This document shows positions 14,494 to 21,666 of a DNA stretch of 21,666 nucleotides, piece by piece; within the stretch, counting starts at the first letter, position 1, and each line of letters starts with the position of its first letter. The stretch covers positions 1 to 21,666 of the forward strand of contig JBHHYU010000051.1 of the NCBI GenBank assembly GCA_046757725.1, written 5' to 3'. The position numbers and the translations under genes were made by a program. Below the pieces are notes generated by a model. The model saw only the letters and a program-made list of their open reading frames with translations, was not told the DNA's origin and made no database searches. Source of the DNA: JBHHYU01 sp046757725. Lineage in GTDB: Bacteria; Desulfobacterota; Binatia; UBA9968.

Positions 14494-15372
14494 TCAGCCT
14501 CGGATCAAACCGAAATCAGTCATCGCTTGCCTTAGTTTTTTTAGGTTCCCTTCGGCCATCGGAGTCAACGGCAGGCGCAGCTCTCCTCCACACTTCCCCA
14601 TAAGGGATAGAGCAGTCTTCACAGGGATTGGGTTGGTCTCGATGAAGAGATTGCGGATCAGAGGAACAAGCGTCAACTGAAGATCTCTTCCCTTCTCCCA
14701 ATTTCCCTGCAAACATGCCTGTGTCAGTTCAGACATCTCCTTCGGGGCGATATTTGCAACCGTAGAGACCACACCTTTACCGCCCAGTGCCATCATTGAA
14801 AAAGTAAGGCTATCTTCACCGGAATAAACGGCCAACCGATCTTTGCAGAGACGGAGCACATCGATGGCCTGATCAATAGAGCCGGTAGCCTCTTTAACGC
14901 CGGCAACGTTTTCGATCTCAGAGAGCCGGGCCAAGGTTTCCGGTTCTATCTTGGAACCGGTGCGGCCTGGGATATTATAAACCACAAGAGGTATCCCCAC
15001 GCCTGCCGCAATCTTTTTGTAGTGTTGAAAGATGCCTTCCTGAGTAGGTCTATTGTAGTAAGGTGAAATCAACAGGGCTCCGTCCGCTCCAGCTTTTTCT
15101 GCCGCGCGGGTCAGCGCCAGGGCCTCTTCGGTTGAGTTGGAACCTGTCCCGGCAATGACCCGAACCCGCCTGCTAACCGCCTTGATGACTGTCTGGATCA
15201 CTTCCTGATGTTCCTCATGGTTGAGTGTGGCAGATTCTCCTGTTGTTCCACAGGGAACGATCCCTTGAGTGCCATTCTTTATCTGGAATTCTACTAACCC
15301 TTCGAGACTTTTCGCATCCACCTTGCCGTCTTTGAACGGCGTCACCAGGGCAACCATAGAGCCGGAAAACAT
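14494..15372 (-). CDS. dapA: 4-hydroxy-tetrahydrodipicolinate synthase
   Basis: Condenses pyruvate with aspartate semialdehyde, the first committed step to DAP and lysine. The 292-residue TIM-barrel protein has GTTGES at 42-47, Tyr132, Arg137 and the Schiff-base Lys160 in GVKEATGS, matching the E. coli enzyme within one position. I chose the ATG at 15372 because AAAGGAGG lies 8 nt upstream. A longer in-frame start at 15426 would run into dapF and add an unusual basic stretch. It lies between dapF and dapB with 13 and 1 nt gaps. Confidence 0.97.
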   Translation of the reverse strand: MFSGSMVALVTPFKDGKVDAKSLEGLVEFQIKNGTQGIVPCGTTGESATLNHEEHQEVIQTVIKAVSRRVRVIAGTGSNSTEEALALTRAAEKAGADGALLISPYYNRPTQEGIFQHYKKIAAGVGIPLVVYNIPGRTGSKIEPETLARLSEIENVAGVKEATGSIDQAIDVLRLCKDRLAVYSGEDSLTFSMMALGGKGVVSTVANIAPKEMSELTQACLQGNWEKGRDLQLTLVPLIRNLFIETNPIPVKTALSLMGKCGGELRLPLTPMAEGNLKKLRQAMTDFGLIRG

Positions 15373-15385
15373 TCTATTCCTCCTT

Positions 15386-16207
15386 TCAGATCTTGATCTT
15401 TCCCTCAAACACTTCTTCTGCCTCACCCGTCATATAGACATGGTTATCTTCACGCCACTCAATAAACAGATCCCCGCCCCGAAGGTGAACCGTAAGTTTT
15501 CTCTTTGTCTTGCCGGTTAACGCACCGGCTACGGCCACCGCACATGCACCTGTACCACAGGCCCAGGTCTCCCCTGCTCCACGTTCCCAAACCCGCATCC
15601 TCACCTCATGAGGACTGAGAATCTGCACAAACTCCGTATTGACCCGCTTGGGAAAAAACGGGTGATACTCAAAACGTTTTCCTGTTTCCTCGATGTCCAG
15701 ATGCTCCACTTCATCGAGGTAGAGTACACAATGAGGATTTCCCATGGATAGACAACACACGGAATACGATACCCCATCCACCTCCAGGGTGTAGTCGATG
15801 ATTTGACCATCGGCATTAACCGGGACCTTTCTCCCTTCGAGAATCGGCTCCCCCATATCGACCTCTACTCGATCTTCTATCAAGCGGGGACGAACAAGGC
15901 CACCCAAGGTCTCCACTTCCAGCTCTGTTTTATGCGTCAAACCATGGTCACAGACATACTTGGCAAAACAGCGGATACCATTCCCACACATCTCCACCTT
16001 TCCCCCATCCGCATTGTAGATCTCCATCTTGAAGTCAGCGACTTTGGACGGATGCACTGTCAGGAGTTGATCTGCGCCGATGCCAAATCGGCGATTACAA
16101 AGTTTCCTGGCTATCTTCCCGAGATCACCTATCTCTCCTTTAAGACACTCGAGAAAAATAAAATCATTGCCGCAGCCGTGCATTTTGGTAAAAGGGATCT
16201 CGCGCAT
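15386..16207 (-). CDS. dapF: Diaminopimelate epimerase
   Basis: Converts LL-DAP to meso-DAP, the precursor of lysine and of peptidoglycan cross-links. The 273-residue protein has the two catalytic cysteines in their family contexts: Cys74 in EMCGNGIRC and Cys217 in WACGTGA, the same spacing as in H. influenzae DapF. The N-terminal KMHGCGNDF is also diagnostic. The ATG start is the natural one for this motif. Upstream, a 160-nt spacer with an inverted repeat separates it from lysA, the largest gap in this cluster. Confidence 0.97.
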   Translation of the reverse strand: MREIPFTKMHGCGNDFIFLECLKGEIGDLGKIARKLCNRRFGIGADQLLTVHPSKVADFKMEIYNADGGKVEMCGNGIRCFAKYVCDHGLTHKTELEVETLGGLVRPRLIEDRVEVDMGEPILEGRKVPVNADGQIIDYTLEVDGVSYSVCCLSMGNPHCVLYLDEVEHLDIEETGKRFEYHPFFPKRVNTEFVQILSPHEVRMRVWERGAGETWACGTGACAVAVAGALTGKTKRKLTVHLRGGDLFIEWREDNHVYMTGEAEEVFEGKIKI

Positions 16208-16258
16208 AGTCCGTTTTGCTCTCTGCTCTTTTCCTTCAACTCAGTAACCAGGGATTGA

Positions 16259-16300
16259 AATTCAGAATCCCTCCTTTTATCCGGAGTATAAATTCTGAAT
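16259..16300 (-). repeat. Inverted repeat in the lysA-dapF spacer
   Basis: ATTCAGAAT (16260-16268) and ATTCTGAAT (16292-16300) form a 9-bp stem around an inner CTCC/GGAG pair. Flanking GGGATT and AATCCC words give additional imperfect symmetry. A second small hairpin, GAAGC/GCTTC, lies at about 16323-16337. The spacer encodes no protein. It could be a processing or partial termination site tuning dap expression, or a dispersed repeat. Confidence 0.5.
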
Positions 16301-16367
16301 CCCGGATTCGAGTTTCTGTCTTGAAGCTCCAGGCTTCTGTTTTCTGAATACTCTTGTCGCCTTTTCC

Positions 16368-17624
16368 CTACTGCAAGCTCGACGGGATCATCTCTCCGTT
16401 AATCAGTTTCTCCAAGGTCTCTCTTTCCCGAATAACATAGAAGTTTTCCCCATCTACCAGAACCTCAGCTGCCTTGGGACGCGAGTTATAATTGGAGGCC
16501 ATAGTAAAACCATAGGCCCCGGCACTCATGACGGCCAGCAGATCCCCTAGCTGAGGCTCCGCCATTTCTCGATTTTTGGCGAGAAAATCACCGCTTTCGC
16601 AGATTGGTCCCACGACGTCCGCCACGATCATTTCCCTTTTATGTTCCATTACAGGACGAATCGTCTGATACGAACCATAAAGTGCCGGACGGATGAGGTC
16701 GTTCATCCCACCATCGACGACAATGAATTTTTTTTCTTCGGTCTCCTTCAGATATAGAACTTCCGTAACCAGTATCCCCGCGTTTCCCACAATGACACGA
16801 CCAGGCTCGAGAATTAGAGTTACATCAAGCCCCTTCAGTTCACGAATGAGGGCCGCCGCGTATTCTTCGGGATGGGGCGGTTCTTCGTCATGGTAACGAA
16901 TTCCCAGCCCTCCCCCAAGGTCCAGATACCGGATAGAGGCACCTGCTTTTCTCAAGGATTCCACCAACACCCTCACTCTTGAGAGGGCATCGACAAATGG
17001 AGGAACCGACGTGAGCTGGGAACCGATATGACAATCCACGCCAGCCACTTCTAAATGGGATAGTGAAAGGGCCCGCTTGTACTCCTCCAGAGAATGTTTA
17101 ATGTCGATTCCGAATTTGCTCTTCTTCATCCCGGTAGAGATGTAAGGATGGGTCTGTGGATCCACATCCGGATTGACACGGAGGCTTATGGGAGCTTGTT
17201 TTCCCAGACTACCCGCAACTTCGTTGAGCAGAGTCAGCTCCTGCTCAGATTCCACGTTGAACATCAGGATCCCGACGGATAAGGCATACTCGATCTCTCC
17301 CTTTTTCTTACCCACCCCAGAGAAAACGATTTTTTTTGGATCAGCACCGGCCTTGAGGGTACGGAAAAGTTCCCCCGCCGAGACGATATCAAACCCTCCT
17401 CCCTCTTTAACAAAGGCGCGAAGTACAGCCAAGTTGGAGTTCGCCTTCATAGAAAAACAAATCAGGTGGGATAATGACGCAAACGCCTGATCAAAGACGC
17501 GATAGTGGCGCCTGAGGGTGGCTAGACTGTAAACGTAAGTTGGGGTCCCTACCTCTCGGGCAATGCGGCGTACAGGAATTCCTTCGGCAAACAGTTCCCT
17601 GTTCCTGTACTCAAAGTAGTCCAT
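16368..17624 (-). CDS. lysA: Diaminopimelate decarboxylase
   Basis: PLP-dependent decarboxylation of meso-DAP to lysine. The 418-residue protein has the PLP lysine Lys60 in CFSMKANSN, the GGGFDIVSAGEL segment near 75-86, a SGVGKK loop, the GGGLGIRYHDEE phosphate-binding stretch, EPGRVIVGNAG, and the C-terminal active-site ICESGDFLA with its cysteine. Length fits the family. The ATG overlaps the stop of the lipoprotein gene by one base (TAATG), so translation is probably coupled. Confidence 0.97.
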   Translation of the reverse strand: MDYFEYRNRELFAEGIPVRRIAREVGTPTYVYSLATLRRHYRVFDQAFASLSHLICFSMKANSNLAVLRAFVKEGGGFDIVSAGELFRTLKAGADPKKIVFSGVGKKKGEIEYALSVGILMFNVESEQELTLLNEVAGSLGKQAPISLRVNPDVDPQTHPYISTGMKKSKFGIDIKHSLEEYKRALSLSHLEVAGVDCHIGSQLTSVPPFVDALSRVRVLVESLRKAGASIRYLDLGGGLGIRYHDEEPPHPEEYAAALIRELKGLDVTLILEPGRVIVGNAGILVTEVLYLKETEEKKFIVVDGGMNDLIRPALYGSYQTIRPVMEHKREMIVADVVGPICESGDFLAKNREMAEPQLGDLLAVMSAGAYGFTMASNYNSRPKAAEVLVDGENFYVIRERETLEKLINGEMIPSSLQ

Positions 17625-18070
17625 TAGGGCTTCCAGCTGATTTCAACCTCGTTGGAGGGTCTACTCAGGGACCCATCCATGAGTTTGGAGAAGACACGAT
17701 AACGGTAGATTGTCTGGGGGCTCAGCTCTCTGTCGACAACTCGGAATCGCTTCTTTTTAATAAATTTCTGTTGGTCCTCGACACTGACCGTTATCCTCTT
17801 CCGATAAGGCACGGGGCAATCCGGGCAAGAGCTTTTCTTGGGTAGGTCCTTACGGAAAATAACAAATCCCGCAAGGTCTCGAAGCTCCTTTCCGTCCACA
17901 TATTTTTTAGGCCGGCTCCATGTAAGGGCGATCCCATCGCCTCGCTTCTTTACCTTCAGGTCCCTGATAATCTCCGGTGTCGCCAGCTCCGGTGCCCGCG
18001 GGTCCCCCTTTTTGCCGCAAGCGGAACCTACCAGCAAAACAGCGCAGCATAAGATTAAAACAGGCTTCAC
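17624..18070 (-). CDS. LptM-like lipoprotein with fibronectin III-like domain
   Basis: A 148-residue predicted lipoprotein. The signal peptide ends in a lipobox with Cys18 (VGSAC). The sequence GKKGDPRAP directly after it resembles the N-terminus of LptM (YifL), which in E. coli assists maturation of the LPS translocon LptD. Residues about 35-148 look like a fibronectin type III fold (IALTWSRP, GFVIFRK, TIYRYRVFS, SNEVEISW). It is wedged between argH and lysA. This position is familiar from LptM homologues next to lysA in Proteobacteria. A membrane-anchored role at the outer membrane is likely; a part in amino acid synthesis is not. Confidence 0.82.
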   Translation of the reverse strand: MKPVLILCCAVLLVGSACGKKGDPRAPELATPEIIRDLKVKKRGDGIALTWSRPKKYVDGKELRDLAGFVIFRKDLPKKSSCPDCPVPYRKRITVSVEDQQKFIKKKRFRVVDRELSPQTIYRYRVFSKLMDGSLSRPSNEVEISWKP

Positions 18071-18073
18071 TTT

Positions 18074-19447
18074 TTATACCCCGATCTCTTTTAGACGGCG
18101 ACTCACGTTGACCTGAGCAGTTCCTCCGACCGCTCGCCGCCTCTGAACAGCCGCCTCCGCCGTTAGATAGGTATAGACATCTTTATCAATTCTGGTTGAA
18201 AAACGCTTCAGCTCCGGAAGGGACAGACTCTCGATCCTCCGGTGCTGATCAGTGCAAACATGAACGATCTTTCCTACCAGGGCATGGGCTGAGCGGAAAC
18301 TCAACCCGCGGCTTACTAGATAATCTGCCAGGTCCGTAGCATTCATGAACCCGTCCTGGGCCGCTGCCAGCATTCTTTCCTTTTTAATCTTGATTCGACG
18401 CACTAACTCTCGCAGCATCTCCACGCTGACCTTTACCGTGTCCACGGTATCAAATAAGGGGATCTTATCTTCCTGGAGGTCACGGTTATAAGCCAACGGC
18501 AAGCCTTTCATCACAACCAGAAGCGCCTGCAAATGACCGATGATCCGACCCGTCTTTCCACGGATCAACTCAGGAACATCAGGATTTTTTTTCTGCGGCA
18601 TTAGGGAACTTCCCGTGCAGTAACCGTCAGGAAGTTCAATAAAACCGAATTCTTGACTAGACCACAGGATCATTTCCTCTGCAAGGCGGCTAAAGTGCAC
18701 AAATAGAATCGCCGAGGCGGAGATAAACTCCAAGACGAAGTCCCGATCGCTTACCGCGTCAATGCTGTTCTTTGAGATGCGCGGAAAGTTCAATAACCTC
18801 GCAACATAACGCCGGTCAATGGGTAACGTCGTCCCTGCTAAGGCCCCGGAACCTAGAGGCAGGACGTTGACTCGTTCCAAACAATTCCGCATGCGCTCTC
18901 GGTCTCGATTCAACATGTCGACATAGGCAAGCAGATGATGTGAGAAGAGCACGGGTTGGGCCCTTTGCAAATGCGTGTAGCCGGGCATGATAACTTTTAG
19001 GTGGCGTTTTGCCTTACGCGCCATTTCTCGTTGCAAACCCTCCAAGGCTACCAAAATGGCTTTCAGCTCTTCTCTCAGAAAGAGGCGCATATCCAGAACC
19101 ACTTGATCGTTGCGGCTCCTGGCGGTATGAAGCTTCCCTCCCACGGTGCCGACCTTCTGTATCAGGCGCCGCTCGATATTCATGTGAATATCCTCATCGG
19201 CTGAGGAAAAAGGGAATTTTCCGCCCTTGATCTCTTTTTGAATCGACTTAAGACCGCGCACGATTCTCTGGCCCTCACTTCCGGAAATAATCCGCTGACG
19301 CGCGAGCATTCTCGCGTGGGCTACGCTGCCAGCAATGTCATGCCGATAGAGACGTGCATCCACATCGACGGAAGCAGTAAAGGCCTCTACAGATTTCGCT
19401 GTTGGACCCCCAAAGCGCCCACCCCAAAGCTTGTTTTCCTGTGCCAT
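18074..19447 (-). CDS. argH: Argininosuccinate lyase
   Basis: Splits argininosuccinate into arginine and fumarate, the last step of arginine synthesis. The 457-residue protein starts with KLWGGRF, typical of ArgH. It carries HTARSRNDQV, the GYTHLQRAQP block and the fumarase/aspartase superfamily signature GSSLMPQKKNPD. I chose the ATG at 19447, with GAAGG about 9 nt upstream, since an earlier in-frame start at 19504 would add 19 unrelated residues overlapping argG. The lipoprotein gene follows after 3 nt. Confidence 0.97.
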   Translation of the reverse strand: MAQENKLWGGRFGGPTAKSVEAFTASVDVDARLYRHDIAGSVAHARMLARQRIISGSEGQRIVRGLKSIQKEIKGGKFPFSSADEDIHMNIERRLIQKVGTVGGKLHTARSRNDQVVLDMRLFLREELKAILVALEGLQREMARKAKRHLKVIMPGYTHLQRAQPVLFSHHLLAYVDMLNRDRERMRNCLERVNVLPLGSGALAGTTLPIDRRYVARLLNFPRISKNSIDAVSDRDFVLEFISASAILFVHFSRLAEEMILWSSQEFGFIELPDGYCTGSSLMPQKKNPDVPELIRGKTGRIIGHLQALLVVMKGLPLAYNRDLQEDKIPLFDTVDTVKVSVEMLRELVRRIKIKKERMLAAAQDGFMNATDLADYLVSRGLSFRSAHALVGKIVHVCTDQHRRIESLSLPELKRFSTRIDKDVYTYLTAEAAVQRRRAVGGTAQVNVSRRLKEIGV

Positions 19448-19500
19448 TTTAGTAACCTTCGTTCCCCTGAACCTTGTATCCCAAAAGCCGATTTGATTCT

Positions 19501-20712
19501 TCACCCCTTCCGCCGTTTAATCCTGCTTGCCTGTTGAAGTCTAAGCCTCAGTGCATTGAGTCGAATAAAACCGTCGGCATCAGCCTGTTGATATTCTTCA
19601 TCCTCCTCAAAGGTGGCAATTTTGGGATTATACAGGGAGGACCCGGATTTTCGACCGGCCACAATAGCATTACCTTTGTACAGCTTGAGACGTACCCGCC
19701 CGCTCACGTTCTCCTGTGAGGCGTCGATGGCCTTCTGCAAAATCTCCCTTTCCGGCGAGAACCAATAGCCATAATAGACCATTTCTGCATATTTGGGGAT
19801 CAAAGAATCCCGAAGCCGCATTACTTCCCGATCCATAGTAATCGATTCGAGCGCACGCCGCGCCCCATGCAAGAGGGAACCCCCCGGTGTTTCATAGACG
19901 CCCCGTGATTTCATCCCCACATAACGATTCTCTACCAAATCCACGCGTCCGATCCCGTGTTTCGCACCCAAGACGTTCAGGCTGGATAGGAGAGTCACGG
20001 GGGCCAGTGTTTTGCCGTTCAAGGCCACCGGATTTCCCCGGACAAAATCGAGCTCGATAGTTTGGGGACGGTCAGGCGCCTTTTCCAGAGCTCTGGTCCA
20101 GAGGAACATATCGGTCGGAGGTTCTTTCCACGGGTCCTCCAACACGCCCCCCTCGTAACTGATATGGAAGAGGTTGCGGTCGATACTGTAGGGTCTCTTA
20201 CGACTCACAGGAACGTGAATACCTTGACGCTTGGCGTAAGCCACCAAGGCACTACGGGAATTCAGATCCCAAAGTCGCCATGGTGCAATCACTTTTATTT
20301 CGGGTTTTAAGGCGTAATAGGTAATCTCAAAACGCACCTGATCATTACCCTTACCCGTCGCCCCGTGGGCCACAGCATCGGCCTGCTCTCTGTTAGCGAC
20401 ATCGATCTGCGCCTTGGCAATCAGCGGTCGGGCAATCGAGGTTCCCAAAAGATAGGAGCCTTCGTACACTGCGTTGGCCCGGAGCATTGGAAAAACATAG
20501 TGCTTAATGAACTCCTCCCTCAAGTCATCGATAACAACCTTGCGGGCCCCGGTTTTTAATGCCTTTCGCCTGACCGCCTTGAGGTCTTCTCCCTGCCCTA
20601 GATCCGCGCAGTAAGCGATCACCTCACAATGATATCGCTCTGCAATCCAGCGCAAACAGACGGAAGTATCCAGACCCCCGGAATAGGCCAGGACAACTTT
20701 CTTGACCCTCAT
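19501..20712 (-). CDS. argG: Argininosuccinate synthase
   Basis: ATP-dependent joining of citrulline and aspartate. The 403-residue protein has the N-type ATP pyrophosphatase P-loop AYSGGLDTS at 9-17, GATGKGNDQVRFE near 119-131, and PYSIDRNLFHISYEGG, all diagnostic of ArgG. GGGGAAAAG precedes the ATG directly. It begins 9 nt after the argF stop and is followed by argH after about 53 nt. Confidence 0.98.
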   Translation of the reverse strand: MRVKKVVLAYSGGLDTSVCLRWIAERYHCEVIAYCADLGQGEDLKAVRRKALKTGARKVVIDDLREEFIKHYVFPMLRANAVYEGSYLLGTSIARPLIAKAQIDVANREQADAVAHGATGKGNDQVRFEITYYALKPEIKVIAPWRLWDLNSRSALVAYAKRQGIHVPVSRKRPYSIDRNLFHISYEGGVLEDPWKEPPTDMFLWTRALEKAPDRPQTIELDFVRGNPVALNGKTLAPVTLLSSLNVLGAKHGIGRVDLVENRYVGMKSRGVYETPGGSLLHGARRALESITMDREVMRLRDSLIPKYAEMVYYGYWFSPEREILQKAIDASQENVSGRVRLKLYKGNAIVAGRKSGSSLYNPKIATFEEDEEYQQADADGFIRLNALRLRLQQASRIKRRKG

Positions 20713-20721
20713 CTTTTCCCC

Positions 20722-21660
20722 TTAATTCCTTCCTCTCCCGAACCCTTTATCCCCCTTCAGGAGCCACACCATAATCGCCTTCTGCACGTGGAGACGGTTC
20801 TCCGCCTGATCAAAGATTACGGACCTAGGATCCTCCAAAATCTCCGCCGTAATCTCTTCCCCTCGGTGGGCTGGGAGACAGTGCATGATCAACACATCAT
20901 CTTTCGCCATAGCCACCACGTCCTTGTTGACCTGATAATTTTCAAAGATGGCACGCCGGGCCTCTTGTTCAGACTCATGCCCCATACTTGCCCACACATC
21001 CGTGTACAGCACATCGGCCCCTCGAACGGCCTCACCCACATCGTGAGTAATAAACACTCGCTCGCTCTTATCTACGGGAACGGTAACTTCAGGATTAGGC
21101 TCATAGCCCTTGGGGCAGGCAAGGGAAAAAAAGAAGGAAAACTTTTTCGCCGCCTCTATCCACGAATGCACCATGTTGTTTCCGTCTCCTACAAAGGCAA
21201 TCTTTAATCCCTCCAGTTTGCCGTTGTGTTCTAAAAGTGTGAAACAGTCGGCCATCACCTGACACGGATGGTAAAGCTCGGTAAGACCGTTAATGACCGG
21301 TACCGTTGCCGAACGGCCCATTTCCATGATGCTCTCATGAGAAAAAGTTCGCATGACAATGATATCCACCCAGCGGCTTAGGTTGCGGGCACAGTCGGCT
21401 ACAGGCTCACGCACGCCGAGATGAATCTCCTCGGGACCGAGAAAAACCGTGTGGCCCCCAAGTTGAATCATCCCGATTTCAAAACTAACACGCGTTCTTA
21501 AGCTAGGCTTCTGAAAGACCAGAGCTAGGGTTTTTCCGGACAGCACCTGATGAGGAATCTCTCGTTTCTGCTCACTCTTGAGTCTGCCGGCTAGGGAAAA
21601 GATCTTGTCGATCTCTCCTCGGGTAACGTCCCTCAAACTCAGAAGATCTCTCTTTTCCAT
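20722..21660 (-). CDS. argF: Ornithine carbamoyltransferase
   Basis: Transfers a carbamoyl group from carbamoyl phosphate to ornithine, giving citrulline. The 312-residue protein is complete. It has the carbamoyl-phosphate motif SLRTR near residues 54-58, MRTF, HPCQ near 132-135, the ornithine-binding DVWASMG, and the HCLPAHRG loop with the catalytic Cys. Only 6 bases lie upstream in the window, so its promoter and any argD/argB neighbours cannot be seen. It is the first visible gene of the arg-lys-dap cluster. Confidence 0.97.
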   Translation of the reverse strand: MEKRDLLSLRDVTRGEIDKIFSLAGRLKSEQKREIPHQVLSGKTLALVFQKPSLRTRVSFEIGMIQLGGHTVFLGPEEIHLGVREPVADCARNLSRWVDIIVMRTFSHESIMEMGRSATVPVINGLTELYHPCQVMADCFTLLEHNGKLEGLKIAFVGDGNNMVHSWIEAAKKFSFFFSLACPKGYEPNPEVTVPVDKSERVFITHDVGEAVRGADVLYTDVWASMGHESEQEARRAIFENYQVNKDVVAMAKDDVLIMHCLPAHRGEEITAEILEDPRSVIFDQAENRLHVQKAIMVWLLKGDKGFGRGRN

Positions 21661-21666
21661 TAGCTA

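Overview
The window is a piece of a chromosome from a Gram-negative, diderm bacterium. A 16S rRNA 5' end, ZapA, an LptM-like outer-membrane lipoprotein, Sec and Tat signal peptides and a class II alpha2-type glycyl-tRNA synthetase all fit this. The arginine/lysine gene order and the 16S start recall Deltaproteobacteria, Nitrospirota or Methylomirabilota (NC10). I cannot place it more closely by eye. No tRNA, CRISPR array, IS element or integrase was found.

Layout. (1) Bases 1-5628, minus strand: a probable operon of zapB-like, zapA, a strong 6S RNA candidate, fthC, rny, ymdB and tyrS. It ends at a hairpin terminator at the tyrS stop, and an rRNA promoter starts at that same stop, leading into a 16S gene that leaves the window at base 1. 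(2) Bases 5735-11792, plus strand: an accessory-looking block, divergent from region 1. It encodes a secreted Arg/His-rich protein with a long structured leader, an ECF-type sigma factor, a zinc-finger membrane anti-sigma factor, a small acidic exported protein, a strongly basic exported DUF3106-like protein of seven 18-residue repeats, and a small exported His/Arg/Tyr-rich protein. A DUF1800/DUF1501 pair follows. (3) Bases 11854-13485, minus strand: glyS, convergent with the DUF1501 gene. (4) Bases 13689-21660, minus strand: argF-argG-argH-lipoprotein-lysA-dapF-dapA-dapB, the end of arginine synthesis joined to the lysine/diaminopimelate pathway.

How the genes work together. Region 1 combines division (ZapA/ZapB-like), growth-phase control of RNA polymerase (6S RNA), one-carbon metabolism (FthC), mRNA decay (RNase Y and its usual neighbour YmdB) and translation (TyrS, rRNA). 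Region 4 is biosynthetic: ArgF, ArgG and ArgH take ornithine to arginine; DapA, DapB, DapF and LysA cover steps from aspartate semialdehyde to lysine, with meso-DAP also feeding peptidoglycan.

Region 2 is the least understood part. Its exported proteins are extremely rich in Arg/His or are acidic, and they sit beside a transmembrane anti-sigma factor with an acidic periplasmic tail. I infer an envelope-stress or ligand-sensing circuit in which charge-complementary periplasmic proteins set sigma-factor release. This is a hypothesis drawn from sequence composition and gene order.
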